A stretch of 54,627 nt of DNA, taken from positions 1 to 54,627 of the forward strand of contig ONWU01000005.1 of the NCBI GenBank assembly GCA_900321655.1. The letters are read 5' to 3'. Numbering within the stretch: the first letter of the stretch is position 1; every line of letters begins with the position of its first letter. This DNA comes from an uncultured Bacteroidales bacterium. Its GTDB lineage: Bacteria; Bacteroidota; Bacteroidia; Bacteroidales; UBA932. This document shows positions 1 to 8,869 of this stretch, one piece after another. The notes beneath the pieces were generated by a model. The model saw only the letters and a program-made list of their open reading frames with translations, had not been told where the DNA came from and did no database searches. Both the position numbers and the translations under genes were made by a program.

Positions 1-6
1 TCAAAA

Positions 7-38
7 TTTGGATGCCAAAATGGTATTCATTATATTTG
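7..38 (+). promoter_or_regulatory. Promoter of the toxin-antitoxin operon, with a possible operator
   Basis: A perfect Bacteroidetes -7 box TATATTTG lies at 31-38, with a -33 TTTG at 7-10 and a 20 nt spacer. The antitoxin ATG follows 16 nt downstream. A small inverted repeat TTTGG-ATG-CCAAA (7-19) overlaps the -33 box. Phd/YefM modules are usually autorepressed, so this could be the operator; that role is inferred. Confidence 0.7.
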
Positions 39-54
39 CGAAAAAAATAAAGTT

Positions 55-309
55 ATGACCGTTATCAGTATACGTGATTTCAGAGCAAATCAAAGTAAAT
101 ATCTTGATTTGGCAGCCGGTGGGGAGAGCGTAATCTTGACATCCCGCGCGGGCAGCTTCAAAATTGTCCCCATAACGGAGGATGATAGCCTTGTCAGCAA
201 AAAGGAATTCTTAGCCCGTGTTGATGAAGCTCGTAAGAGCATTTCAGAGGGGAAGGGTACATCGGTTTCTGGGAAGGAGGAATTGGATTCATTGTTGGCA
301 GGTCTATAA
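55..309 (+). CDS. Phd/YefM-family antitoxin
   Basis: This 84-residue protein has the Phd/YefM fold signature at its N-terminus (TVISIRDFRANQSKYLDLA, then a segment ending ILTSRAGSFKIVPI). In the family this half dimerises and binds DNA, while the charged, flexible C-terminal half (about residues 45-84) wraps and neutralises the toxin. It stands immediately before a YoeB-type toxin, with the stop codon directly abutting the toxin ATG, the usual antitoxin-first order. It most likely also represses its own promoter. The module is visibly more AT-rich than the genes that follow, which fits a mobile addiction module. The family call is secure; the cognate pairing is inferred from adjacency. Confidence 0.9.
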   Translation: MTVISIRDFRANQSKYLDLAAGGESVILTSRAGSFKIVPITEDDSLVSKKEFLARVDEARKSISEGKGTSVSGKEELDSLLAGL

Positions 310-582
310 ATGTATACACTAATATTTGCTCCTCAGGCAATAGAGGATTTATCAAAACTTAAAAAAACCGAACCTGCAGCTTTTAAAAAGGCTGGAAAAC
401 TATTGGCCGAACTTCAAGAGCATCCTGAAACAGGGACGGGAAAACCCGAACCTCTTTCTGGAGATAGAGTGGGGCAGTGGTCCAGACGCATTTCCCTGAA
501 GCATCGTCTGGTCTATGAAATCGAAGAAAATATTGTAAAGGTGAATGTGTTGGCTGCATACGGTCACTACAAAGATAAATAG
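310..582 (+). CDS. YoeB/Txe-family mRNA interferase toxin
   Basis: This 90-residue protein matches the YoeB/Txe toxins, ribosome-dependent endoribonucleases that cut mRNA in the ribosomal A site. The landmarks are all present: GKPEPL (Glu47), WSRRI, HRLVYEI (Arg66) and a C-terminal YGHYKDK with His86. These correspond to the Glu, Arg and His catalytic residues of the family, and length is normal (84-90 residues). Translation starts at the base after the antitoxin stop, so the two are translationally coupled. Nothing suggests inactivation. The gene ends just before a strong bidirectional terminator. Confidence 0.92.
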   Translation: MYTLIFAPQAIEDLSKLKKTEPAAFKKAGKLLAELQEHPETGTGKPEPLSGDRVGQWSRRISLKHRLVYEIEENIVKVNVLAAYGHYKDK

Positions 583-583
583 A

Positions 584-620
584 ACGAAAAAGGGAGCGAG
601 TGATCCGCTCCCTTTTTCGT
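584..620. terminator. Bidirectional terminator between convergent operons
   Basis: A perfect 15 bp inverted repeat (584-598 with 606-620) has a 7 nt loop and is flanked by A-run and T-run arms, so it can terminate in both directions. The last base abuts the stop codon of the DUF4906 gene on the minus strand and lies 2 nt after the toxin stop on the plus strand. Confidence 0.93.
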
Positions 621-3600
621 CTAGTCTACAAAGCCCCTTGCAGGGTCGAAGTAATATTTGATTCCAACTCCGGAACTGATGGCCCCAATATGGATGACAA
701 AAAGTTTGTCGGTCTTAGATGGATCTGAGCCTGGGTACGTATATAAATAGCTATTCCCCGTAGGGTCATAGAACAGGGTTCTGGAATCCTGGCGATAGTA
801 GGTATTGTTGCCAAGGATGGTCGTAAGCCCCTCGTAGGTACTCTGGTGCATACTGCCGTCGGGGTTCATTTCCGAGCGGGTTTCGCTGGTGGTTCTGCGG
901 AAGGTGAAGGGTTCGGAAGTGGTGCTGTTCACTGAGGAGAGTGCTGTCATCAGCTTCTTTTTGCGCTGGGTATCGTTATAGCCGTTGAAGTAGCTGTTGT
1001 TGCGGAACTGCCATACGGTGGGAGAGCTCATAGAGCTGTAATCCACGCCGATACGCCCTGTCCCGGCAGAACTTGTCATAATGAAAGTGGTGGAAATGCT
1101 GGTGTATGTCTCGGCGGCCGGAAGGAGGATTTCCTTGTTCCAGGACCCATACTTGTCCAAACCGGCAATGCGTTTCCCTTCGGTATAGCAGTACGGGAAA
1201 GCACTGTAGTTCCATCCCGAAGAGGCACCGGTGCCGTAACCGGGCGAGCAGCTGCTTACATCCACGACGGCCGGCCAAACGAACAGATGCAATCTTACGA
1301 ACGCTTCGGCCACCATCCGGTCCAGGGAAGGGGAGGCGCTGTTGTACGGATTGATGATCCGCATCACGATGCCCACCTTGCCGGCGTTATGTGTCCGGAT
1401 GTCGCCTTCCACGAGGTCCTTCATCGAGTACTTGAGTGTCCAGGTGGACGTAATATATTCTGATTCCACCTCGAACTGAACACCCGTTATGGCACCGGGA
1501 GCGGCTGCATTCACCCCCTTGGGAGCATAAGACCAGGCTTCTTCTTCGGTTGCCATCCAGCCGGACAGAATAAAGGTAGGATGGGCCATTACGACTCTGT
1601 ACATTTCGGCCTTCCTTTCATCGTCCGTTATGGCAGGGTCGGCCCACACGGAGCCGGGAAGATAGTTGTGACCCTGCTCAAACCAGAGATAGTTTCCCAT
1701 CGCCTTCCAGTCATAGGCAGCTTTGTTGGTTACCCTTGCCACCAGCCTGTAGCGGGTGGAAGGTGTGAACCCGGGATCCACATTCCGGGGATTTCCCGTG
1801 CAGACTTTGCTTCCCAGATAGCCTCCATCCTCCTGGAAGGAAGCGTCCAGTTGAATGTTGTTGATGCTTCCTACGATGGCATTGGTGATAGAAGTCTGAT
1901 ACTCTGCTGTTTCTACAGGCCGATAGGTAGGGCTCTGCTCCCATCCGGTTTTGGCCTGGGGCGTGTTCCATCCGCGAGGTTCGTGATAGAGTGTATAGTC
2001 ATTCATCACTCCTCCTGAGTGAATGATGGCTCCGGCCTGAAACCAGAACCACCAGGGGTTCCAGGAGACAAAGGAAAGGTTTTTCGAACCCCGGTCACCG
2101 TGGTTTTTCATAGAGACAGTTCCCTTATCGGCCGTGAAAGTCTTGGACCTTGTGATGAGCCCGGAAACTCCCTGGTAGGTATGAACGTGGGTAAAGATGG
2201 TGAAACTGCCGTTGGAGTTGAGGGAACGGTCGAAGGACAGCCGCCCGGCGCTGCTTTCCATCTTCGGAGGAAAGAACTCGTCCACAAGCCTCATATCCAG
2301 CTTGTTTCCGGCGGTGACGGCGCTGGTCTGCGTACCGTTATCCACCACCTGCATCCGCGTGGAGGTCTTTTCGCCTCCGGCGGTGGACTGCAGGTAGGCA
2401 AAATTCATTTCGCCCTGTGCGTCAATATAATTGGTGGCAGGAGTGAGGTCGCTGCATTCGAAGAAAGGCAGCCTTGCTTCCAGCGGAACGTCGCAGTGCC
2501 GATCGCCGTCTGCATCTTCGATATAGATGGCATCGGCCAGGGCGGTGAATCCGTCAATGAGTTCCACCACGGCCGTTCCGTCGCCATTGTCCTTCAGACG
2601 CACCTTGGACGAGTAGCCGTCCTTCAGGTGGAAGATGCCCTCGGCATCTACGGCCCTGGTATCGGCATCCAGGGCTTGCAGGAGGCCTCTCTGGGCCACG
2701 TGATTGGGCATTCCGTCCTCCGCCCAGCCGTACTCGAAAGGAATCGAAGTCGTAAAATACACGATATTGGATGCCTTTCTCCCGTCGGTGGTCCTGAACT
2801 GCAGGGTATGGATATCGGCCGATGAAGGTGCGCCGGGAAGAGCCTCCATCAGGAGGCAGTCGTTTTCGCTGTTGTAGCTCCAGCGAAGGAGGTTCTGGTT
2901 GCTCCCGTTCTTGACAGTTCCCGACGTTCCGACCATATAGACGGCACTGCCGTCCACATAGGCCTGCCAGCCGAAGGGCCAGCTGTCCAGGTCTTTCCGG
3001 CCGTGGGCGGGGGCTCCGGAGGTGCCGGTTGGAAAGAAATTCAGATAGAAGGCCGTAGGAGTTGCCTTTCGTACTTTGGCCGATCCGGTCTTGGTGTTTG
3101 TGGTATTCATCGGCACGCTGCTTCCCTCCGCCGCCGAGATGACAAGGGCTCTTGTGTCGGAAAGATCCTGATTGGTTACCCTCCAGTCCCCTTCGAGCAG
3201 CTGCCCGTTCCAGGTGAGACTCAGGGTGGCTTCATAAATGCGGTCGCGGGTGACGTTGAAGTCGTTGGTTTCGTTTTCGCCCAGGTAGGTCCTGTAGCGG
3301 AGGGGCCCGGAAAAACCGTCCGAAGCGCCATCTTTGGTAGCGGAATACTCCAGATAGGTGGCCAGCTTTTCCCGGCCAGTGGCTGGTGTTTTTCCTGCCT
3401 GTGAAGAGCCGGTCCCCGTTCCCTGGCGGTTTTCTGCAATGTAGAGAGTGATTTCTTCAGACTGTTGGTTCCAGGCCTCGGCGGCGTTGAAAGTATAGTA
3501 ATCTGTATTGCCGGGGAAGATATCTGCATCCCCCAGGGCCCGGGAACCATCGGCGCGGAAGGGATATAGCGCCCGCGCCACCTGCCTCAGATGCAGGGAG

Positions 3601-4181
3601 CCCGATTGAAGCACCTGCGCCGCCTGGCCTCCGGTGATGCCGGATTTGTCTATGCGGATGTTCACCCGCGCCATCAGCCGCTGCAGGGAAATGGAAAGAT
3701 GGACATGCTCACCACCCGAAAGCTCGCTCCCCGGAAGGGTAAGCATCCGGGCCATCGGCATGGCCTTCAGCGAGGAATAGGGCGGCACCTCGAAGCGGAA
3801 GGCCGACAGGTCAAAGCCGTCCTGCGAGGGAGGGAGTAAGGAATAGATGTTTCCCATATTGCCAACGGCATACACCGTGCAGTCCATTCCGGCAGGGAGG
3901 CGCCAGTCTACGCTGGGGGACTGGGAGGCCGATGTGAAATCGAAATACCGGTAGCGGAAAAAGCCATCCCGGCCCTGGATGAGCACAAAGGCGTTGTCCA
4001 GCCGGTTCTCTATGTCGTAGGGCAGGATGCTGCGGGTCAGGGGCTCTTTCCCCAGGGTAATGCTCACGGTGCATGCTTCCTGCCCCGGAGACAGGGCCTC
4101 TTCCTCCATGGGCACTTCCTGCTGGCAGGAGGTGAAGGGAATCAGCCACAGTGCTGCCATTGCTCTTGTAAGTAGTTTCAT
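621..4181 (-). CDS. Large DUF4906-type fimbrial lipoprotein, putative pilus tip component
   Basis: This is a 1186-residue secreted lipoprotein. The N-terminus has a Lys/Arg start, a hydrophobic core and a lipobox ending FTSC with Cys19. I start it at 4181 (ATG with AAAGGA upstream) and not at an in-frame TTG four codons earlier. Residues about 40-330 resemble the Mfa/FimB-like fold; the long remainder is mostly beta and aromatic-rich, with Trp clusters in the middle. Length and last position in a fimbrillin operon match the DUF4906 proteins of Bacteroidetes type V fimbrial loci. A role as accessory or tip adhesin is inferred from size and context. No von Willebrand domain was recognised. The start lies 12 nt after the stop of the preceding Mfa2-like gene. 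Confidence 0.75.
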   Translation of the reverse strand: MKLLTRAMAALWLIPFTSCQQEVPMEEEALSPGQEACTVSITLGKEPLTRSILPYDIENRLDNAFVLIQGRDGFFRYRYFDFTSASQSPSVDWRLPAGMDCTVYAVGNMGNIYSLLPPSQDGFDLSAFRFEVPPYSSLKAMPMARMLTLPGSELSGGEHVHLSISLQRLMARVNIRIDKSGITGGQAAQVLQSGSLHLRQVARALYPFRADGSRALGDADIFPGNTDYYTFNAAEAWNQQSEEITLYIAENRQGTGTGSSQAGKTPATGREKLATYLEYSATKDGASDGFSGPLRYRTYLGENETNDFNVTRDRIYEATLSLTWNGQLLEGDWRVTNQDLSDTRALVISAAEGSSVPMNTTNTKTGSAKVRKATPTAFYLNFFPTGTSGAPAHGRKDLDSWPFGWQAYVDGSAVYMVGTSGTVKNGSNQNLLRWSYNSENDCLLMEALPGAPSSADIHTLQFRTTDGRKASNIVYFTTSIPFEYGWAEDGMPNHVAQRGLLQALDADTRAVDAEGIFHLKDGYSSKVRLKDNGDGTAVVELIDGFTALADAIYIEDADGDRHCDVPLEARLPFFECSDLTPATNYIDAQGEMNFAYLQSTAGGEKTSTRMQVVDNGTQTSAVTAGNKLDMRLVDEFFPPKMESSAGRLSFDRSLNSNGSFTIFTHVHTYQGVSGLITRSKTFTADKGTVSMKNHGDRGSKNLSFVSWNPWWFWFQAGAIIHSGGVMNDYTLYHEPRGWNTPQAKTGWEQSPTYRPVETAEYQTSITNAIVGSINNIQLDASFQEDGGYLGSKVCTGNPRNVDPGFTPSTRYRLVARVTNKAAYDWKAMGNYLWFEQGHNYLPGSVWADPAITDDERKAEMYRVVMAHPTFILSGWMATEEEAWSYAPKGVNAAAPGAITGVQFEVESEYITSTWTLKYSMKDLVEGDIRTHNAGKVGIVMRIINPYNSASPSLDRMVAEAFVRLHLFVWPAVVDVSSCSPGYGTGASSGWNYSAFPYCYTEGKRIAGLDKYGSWNKEILLPAAETYTSISTTFIMTSSAGTGRIGVDYSSMSSPTVWQFRNNSYFNGYNDTQRKKKLMTALSSVNSTTSEPFTFRRTTSETRSEMNPDGSMHQSTYEGLTTILGNNTYYRQDSRTLFYDPTGNSYLYTYPGSDPSKTDKLFVIHIGAISSGVGIKYYFDPARGFVD

Positions 4182-4193
4182 AGGTCCTTTCAA

Positions 4194-5036
4194 TTAAATC
4201 TCAAACAGCAGTTGGTCGCCTTTCTCCCACTCTGCCACCCGGACGCTGAACTGGGCCTGGGTGTAGTCAAATTCCAGGATGACATCCCGAAGGTTCTTTT
4301 CTTCCCAGGAAAAGTCCGGATTCTCCCGGAACAGGCTCCAGAGGTTGAAGGAATCGGCCAGCCCCTCTTCCTGTCCCAGCTCGGGGATGCCGTGCAGTTC
4401 CATCGTAAGGGAATGGTCGGCCTGACGGGGTACAATCAGGCGGAACGTGCCGTTTCCTTCATCCTCGGGCTCGTAGTAGAAAGTGCCCTGGACAGGGGTT
4501 CCGGTGGAAGCGTCAATGCCCACGGTGTTTCCGCGGATGGACAGGCGGAAGGGGAGCCTTCCGCCTGCATCCTGGAAACGGTCGAAATGAGGAAAGTGAA
4601 TGGTAACGCGCGAAAAGTCTTTCACGAACTCTACCGGAATGAGAACGGACTCCTCCTGGCCGGGCACTTTGTCGTAGGCGAAGCGGAACAGGGGAACGTA
4701 GTTGGCCCCTTCGTCCACCACCCACCGGAAACTGCCTTCCTGCCGGGCTCCTTCATATCCCATCACTCCGTATCCCATAACGGCGTCCGTCCTTTTGACT
4801 TTCAGGTAGAAGGAATGCTCCTGGATGCTGGTGACCATGGTGGTGTCGGCCGTCAGAAACTGCTTCTCCTCCTGGGAATAGGCGGCGATGTGCACGTGAT
4901 TGACCCCGTCGAAAGCTTCGGCATTTTCGATGTCGAAAAGCAGCATACTGGGGCAGTCGATGCGGTTTTCCAGCACCAGGTTCTGGCAGGAGCACAGCAG
5001 CAGGACGGCCACCAGTAATGGAATCCGGTTATTCAT
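4194..5036 (-). CDS. FimB/Mfa2-family fimbrial anchor-like lipoprotein
   Basis: This 280-residue lipoprotein has a signal peptide with lipobox LLCSC (Cys17), followed by a short cysteine-containing segment (NRIDCPSMLLFDIEN) typical of the FimB/Mfa2 family. In the family, Mfa2 or FimB anchors the fimbrial shaft to the outer membrane and limits its length. A longer frame extends upstream to 5075 but would overlap the fimbrillin gene and spoil the signal peptide, so the start at 5036, 2 nt after the fimbrillin stop, is preferred. It is a single gene in a co-directional run of four fimbrial genes. Whether it is the anchor or a minor subunit cannot be settled from sequence alone. Confidence 0.8.
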   Translation of the reverse strand: MNNRIPLLVAVLLLCSCQNLVLENRIDCPSMLLFDIENAEAFDGVNHVHIAAYSQEEKQFLTADTTMVTSIQEHSFYLKVKRTDAVMGYGVMGYEGARQEGSFRWVVDEGANYVPLFRFAYDKVPGQEESVLIPVEFVKDFSRVTIHFPHFDRFQDAGGRLPFRLSIRGNTVGIDASTGTPVQGTFYYEPEDEGNGTFRLIVPRQADHSLTMELHGIPELGQEEGLADSFNLWSLFRENPDFSWEEKNLRDVILEFDYTQAQFSVRVAEWEKGDQLLFEI

Positions 5037-5038
5037 AA

Positions 5039-6181
5039 TTAAAGTTCGTAAGTGAGGGTGGTATGTCCTCCCCACTCGCCCACGGTAATGGTGGCGTTCA
5101 CCTTTCCATACTTGGGACGGTGGGCGGGGAGGTCGGAGGTGCCGCCGGGCATGGAGATGCTGATATTCTCGATATCGTACGTATGATTCCGCTCTACGGT
5201 GATGCCGGTGCTGGATTTGGGAATATCAAAGCAGTAGTAGGATTCCTCTGCGTGGGCCACGTTGTCTCCCAGGTTCCTGCCGGCGGCACCCCGGATATAC
5301 CCGTGCAGGATCAGGCGGGTGAGCCGGGCCGACGGCGTGGACTCCGTATTGTCATTGGCGGCGGTGGAAACATTGGGATATACATAGAAGAAGCGGTTGA
5401 TGTCCTGCGTCCCGCTGGTGGGGCCGATGGAAATGTTCAGGTTGCCGCGGTCCCCGAGAATGGCCTGGGCCGCTGCCGGAACTCCGTCATTCCAGGCCTC
5501 CAGATTGTACCAGTAGGCCGATGACCCCAGCTCGGAGGTTGTACGGGCCGTTCCGCCCAGACTGACGCTGTTGACGGCGTTGAGGATGTACACCTCCTTG
5601 ATGTCCAGGTAACATCCCTCCAGCGAGGTGCCGGAAAAGTCTACATTTACATTCCGGACCGAAATACGGGCTCCCAGGCGGCTTACAGTGATGGGTGCCG
5701 GGGTGACGGCACCCACAGAGGCGGCCGCATTGTATTCTCCCACTTCAACGTTGGTGCTCCCGGTCATTACCAGGCCGGTGGCGCTGTTCTCCTCCAGTCT
5801 GGAGTAGTGGGACATAAGCTCCTGCTCGTTGGCAAAGGCCAGGCGGGGAGCATTTACCAGCGCCCAAACTTTCTTCTTGCCCACATAGGTGTTGAGGGCC
5901 AGCGTGGTGCTCCCGTCGGCGCTCCATTTGTCCGTTTCCCGTACATTCTGGGAAAAGTCGGAGCCGCTGATGTCCTTGAAGACAAAAATCTGGAGGGTTT
6001 TGACGGCCGATTCTTTGGTGTCTGTTCCGGAAACCTTGGTAAGCGGACCGGATGGCAGCATCAAGTCCACGAGTAGCGTTCCGCCGGGAACGATTTCCGT
6101 GTTTTCCACCTTTTCAAAGGAGGCGTTTTTCTGGCAGGCGGCTGCCAGAAGGCAGAGGGTAATGAGTAGGTATTTTTTCAT
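5039..6181 (-). CDS. Mfa1/FimA-like major fimbrillin lipoprotein
   Basis: This 380-residue lipoprotein has signal MKKYLLITLCLLAAAC (Cys16). After a short linker it shows the fimbrillin N-terminal domain pattern, with a segment resembling TLQIFVF at about residues 68-74. It ends with the conserved beta-strand tail KVNATITVGEWGG. In type V pili such subunits are exported as lipoproteins, trimmed by a trypsin-like protease and polymerised by strand exchange, and the C-terminal strand is the usual donor. The genes on either side (OmpA-like upstream, Mfa2-like downstream) match a fimbrial operon. It is the best candidate for the shaft subunit. Confidence 0.83.
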   Translation of the reverse strand: MKKYLLITLCLLAAACQKNASFEKVENTEIVPGGTLLVDLMLPSGPLTKVSGTDTKESAVKTLQIFVFKDISGSDFSQNVRETDKWSADGSTTLALNTYVGKKKVWALVNAPRLAFANEQELMSHYSRLEENSATGLVMTGSTNVEVGEYNAAASVGAVTPAPITVSRLGARISVRNVNVDFSGTSLEGCYLDIKEVYILNAVNSVSLGGTARTTSELGSSAYWYNLEAWNDGVPAAAQAILGDRGNLNISIGPTSGTQDINRFFYVYPNVSTAANDNTESTPSARLTRLILHGYIRGAAGRNLGDNVAHAEESYYCFDIPKSSTGITVERNHTYDIENISISMPGGTSDLPAHRPKYGKVNATITVGEWGGHTTLTYEL

Positions 6182-6196
6182 TGTTTTAAAGGTTTG

Positions 6197-8155
6197 TTAA
6201 TTAATCTCTTCTTCTTGGTTTAGACCATAGCGCTGGATGAGCACGTTGATTTCCGGGTCCAGGTTGCCCCTGAAGACATAGGAACGGTCTTCGTGGCAGG
6301 CGTTCAGATAGTACTGCACGGCATTCTGGTTGTCTCCCTTCCTGGCATAGAGCAGGGCCAGCATATAGTTCACCTGCGGGGTCTTTTCCAGGTCTTTGAG
6401 GATGTCCATGGCCGATGCATTATAATCCAGTGACACATAGGCGATGGCGGTATTGTAGTCCCGGTATTCCCTCAGGAGGGACAGGGCTTTCTCGTATTCC
6501 CGCTCCCGAAGGGCCTCCAGACCCAGCATATAGGTACTGTCCACCTCCGTGGTATGCACGGTGTCCTTCACCATTCCCTTTCGATGCAGATGGAAGTCGA
6601 AGCGGACGGTCCTCAGGCGGGGGTAGAGGTTTTCCCGCAGGTAACGGTAGCCGGAGAGTTCCTGCAGCATCTTCTCCCGGGTGTCCAGGTCGGCCGTCTC
6701 CCGTATTTTCCCGTAACGGTCCTTGTCGGCCCGGGCCAGCGTGCTGTCCTTTTCGACCAGGGCGTCCAGCATGTCCCAGTTTTCGGCATCGTAATGGGGA
6801 ATGAAACGGATGGGAGCCTTCTGGGCCGCCCGGTAACTCTCGTCCATGGACAGCATCACTCCCTGGCTTCGGCGGAGGGAATCCTCCCTTCGTTTCAGAA
6901 AGGCCTGGTAGTGCCTGGAAACCGACTCGGAACGCAGGACGGAGAGTTTCCGGTTGCTCTCCCAGCTGCCTTCCGGCGAGCAGGAGGCCGTTATCACAAT
7001 GGAATCCAGGTCAAATACCTTGTCTTCCACCAGACTCACCAGGTTTTCCTTGATCCGGCCCATCTCGGCGGGGTTGTTGCCCCGGTTTTCCCGGATGTCG
7101 GCCTTTCCCTGCTCAAATTCGATGTAGCAGGCGGTATTGGCCTGGACGGCACGGCTGATCACTTTGGTTTTGTAGCGTATGCGGTTGTCCGTGAGACTGC
7201 TCAGGGAACTGATATAAAAGGTAAGGGGCTCACTGGGTGGCACCCGGTAGATGACTTGTCCGTCCTGGAGAATCTCTCCTCCCAGGATGACGGAAGCTTT
7301 TCTCATCTTGGGCCGGACCCGGACAGACTGCACATATTCGTAGGCGATGTCGCCTCCAATCTGCTGAATCACCGTGTCCAGCCGCAGCCCCTCCGATACA
7401 ATGGGCGCCTTCACATACTGCCGGAATACTTCCTCTTTTCGCTCCACCTTCCGGCGGTTCAGGCGCACACGCAGGTCGTTGGTGTAGTGTTCCAGGGCCC
7501 GCTGCTCGGTAACGCCGAAGGCCGATGTGAACGCTTCATCCGAGACAAAGCTGCTGTCGGTTCTGTACCGGTAGATGGAGGGGATGTTGCGGCGGAGGAA
7601 GTTCTCCAGTTGCCGGCGGTCTACAAAGTGAAGGGAGTCGGCCGACAGGGATTCCAGGAAACGGCGGTACTGCTGATATCCTTTCAGCTGCGCTTTCCGA
7701 TACCCGCTGCCGGTAATCAGGACGGGCTCCAGGCGGATGCTGTCCTCCAGGACAAACAAGTCGGGGTAAAAACACAGCTGCCAGTCACTGTCCTGCATCT
7801 TTTCCGGAACCAGGATTTGGAAGCGAAGGTCTACACTTCCACCGCGCTCCGCCACATTGCGAAAGCGCGCGGTAACCCGGGCGGCGTCCAGGGTTTCATG
7901 GGCTACCATTTCTCCATTCTCGTCTTTGACGGCTTTCATTATGATAACCTCACGTCCCTGCGGGTCTTCCACCACCAGGGTGTCCCGGTGAACAGGCGCC
8001 CCTACATCCAGGGTAGGGAGCTCCCTTTCCTCGCTCAGAGACAGCTGGGCCGATACCTGTTCCTGTTTCAGTTGCCTGATATGGGAGGAAGGGCCGCAGG
8101 CAGTCGCGAGCAGTAGAAAAGCAAGCAGGAGCTTGTGCTGGCAGTCTGTGTACAT
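6197..8155 (-). CDS. OmpA-like/TPR lipoprotein of the fimbrial operon
   Basis: This 652-residue lipoprotein (lipobox ATAC, Cys20) has three visible parts. A beta-rich N-terminal domain covers about residues 40-330. An OmpA-C-like peptidoglycan-associated segment starts near Cys343 (CYIEFEQGKADIRENR, then IVITASCSPEGS and a run like NRKLSVLRSESV). A TPR-like C-terminus (about 545-640) contains repeats such as YEKALSLLREY and YMLALLYARKGDNQNA. OmpA-domain proteins regularly precede fimbrillin genes in Bacteroides type V pilus loci, where they are thought to link the pilus to the cell wall. The gene starts 3 nt after the ssb stop and ends 15 nt before the fimbrillin start. Function is inferred from architecture and position. 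Confidence 0.75.
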   Translation of the reverse strand: MYTDCQHKLLLAFLLLATACGPSSHIRQLKQEQVSAQLSLSEERELPTLDVGAPVHRDTLVVEDPQGREVIIMKAVKDENGEMVAHETLDAARVTARFRNVAERGGSVDLRFQILVPEKMQDSDWQLCFYPDLFVLEDSIRLEPVLITGSGYRKAQLKGYQQYRRFLESLSADSLHFVDRRQLENFLRRNIPSIYRYRTDSSFVSDEAFTSAFGVTEQRALEHYTNDLRVRLNRRKVERKEEVFRQYVKAPIVSEGLRLDTVIQQIGGDIAYEYVQSVRVRPKMRKASVILGGEILQDGQVIYRVPPSEPLTFYISSLSSLTDNRIRYKTKVISRAVQANTACYIEFEQGKADIRENRGNNPAEMGRIKENLVSLVEDKVFDLDSIVITASCSPEGSWESNRKLSVLRSESVSRHYQAFLKRREDSLRRSQGVMLSMDESYRAAQKAPIRFIPHYDAENWDMLDALVEKDSTLARADKDRYGKIRETADLDTREKMLQELSGYRYLRENLYPRLRTVRFDFHLHRKGMVKDTVHTTEVDSTYMLGLEALREREYEKALSLLREYRDYNTAIAYVSLDYNASAMDILKDLEKTPQVNYMLALLYARKGDNQNAVQYYLNACHEDRSYVFRGNLDPEINVLIQRYGLNQEEEIN

Positions 8156-8158
8156 AGC

Positions 8159-8521
8159 TTAGTCTCTTTGGGGTTGCATTGTGGAGGCTTCGTCGTCTTT
8201 TTTGAGGAGTTCCACGCGTCCGGCGATCACGTCCATTGCAGAACGCTCCTCTCCGGTCTGGGTGGTGTACTTGCGCACGCGGAGGCGTCCCACCACGCGC
8301 ACCCACGCGCCCTTCTGGATGGTGTACAGGTCTGCGATGGTGTCTCTTCCGGCCCAGGCCGACACATTGAACCAGGAGGTCTCGATGATGGCATTGCGTT
8401 CCTTGTCAATGGTGCTGTACTCGGTGACCACTGAAAAGTTACACACCTGGCTGTTGTTGAAGCTGTTCACTTCGGCGCGGCCCACCACGCCTTTGAGTTC
8501 GATTTTGTTCAAAAATTCCAT
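8159..8521 (-). CDS. ssb: Single-stranded DNA-binding protein (SSB paralogue)
   Basis: This 120-residue protein is one OB-fold SSB domain. It starts MEFLNKIELKGVVGRAE, continues through NFSVVTEY and SWFNVSAW, and shows the strand pattern GAWVRVVGRLRVRKY. SSB coats single-stranded DNA during replication and repair. The acidic C-terminal tip that recruits partner proteins in housekeeping SSB (DDDIPF-like) is absent; the protein ends QPQRD, so it looks like a secondary SSB. The frame stays open to 8713, but the upstream residues look non-coding and homologues begin at MEF, so 8521 is preferred. It is first in a run that continues into the fimbrial genes with a 3 nt gap, an odd neighbour for a DNA-binding protein. 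Confidence 0.88.
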   Translation of the reverse strand: MEFLNKIELKGVVGRAEVNSFNNSQVCNFSVVTEYSTIDKERNAIIETSWFNVSAWAGRDTIADLYTIQKGAWVRVVGRLRVRKYTTQTGEERSAMDVIAGRVELLKKDDEASTMQPQRD

Positions 8522-8869
8522 GACTCTCAGATAATAAATCGGTTGAACTTGTGCCCGGAACCGGCGCGCGCTGCCGTGGGGCTCGGGAGACAAAGTAAGG
8601 GCAGAAAAAAATGGTTTCCTCGCAAGGAGACCCCACCAGCTGCAGATTTTGCTGTTTCTGATGCTTTTTGTGTGTTTTGCTATCCTTTTGCACAGAAAAA
8701 AAACGAATCGCAAGAATAATTCTTACGATTTCATTTTTCTTGCTATTCGGTGAAAACAGAAAAAACTGAGAAATGTTTTTTACGATCCTTGGATTTCTCA
8801 GCTTCGTTTTTCACCTTTGCCCAAAAACCGCCTGAGGCTATGGCTTATACCTTGGAATATTTTAAGATC
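8522..8869. other. Divergent intergenic region with a 25 bp near-palindrome
   Basis: This 348 nt gap separates the minus-strand ssb/fimbrial operon from a plus-strand zinc-ribbon gene. I see no gene in it. On the plus strand a promoter candidate is a -33 TTG at 8789-8791 and a -7 CACCTTTG at 8812-8819 with a 20 nt spacer. On the minus strand a weak -7 (TTACTTTG) reads 8598 to 8591. A near-perfect palindrome occupies 8706-8730. Confidence 0.5.
8706..8730. promoter_or_regulatory. Candidate operator: 25 bp inverted repeat
   Basis: The two arms (8706-8717 and 8719-8730) pair around a central A with one mismatch, giving AATCG-n-AAGAAT-A-ATTCTT-n-CGATT. It lies between two divergent transcription units and upstream of both candidate -7 boxes, as expected for a dimeric regulator's site. 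No regulator is encoded next to it, so the protein that binds is unknown. Confidence 0.45.

Noticed and set aside
2019-2825. Long plus-strand open frame opposite the DUF4906 gene
   Set aside because: It lies entirely inside a well-supported minus-strand lipoprotein gene and its translation shows no domain or signal peptide.
6554-8116. 520-codon plus-strand frame opposite the OmpA-like gene
   Set aside because: It is a shadow of GC-rich codon use on the other strand; no recognisable protein features.
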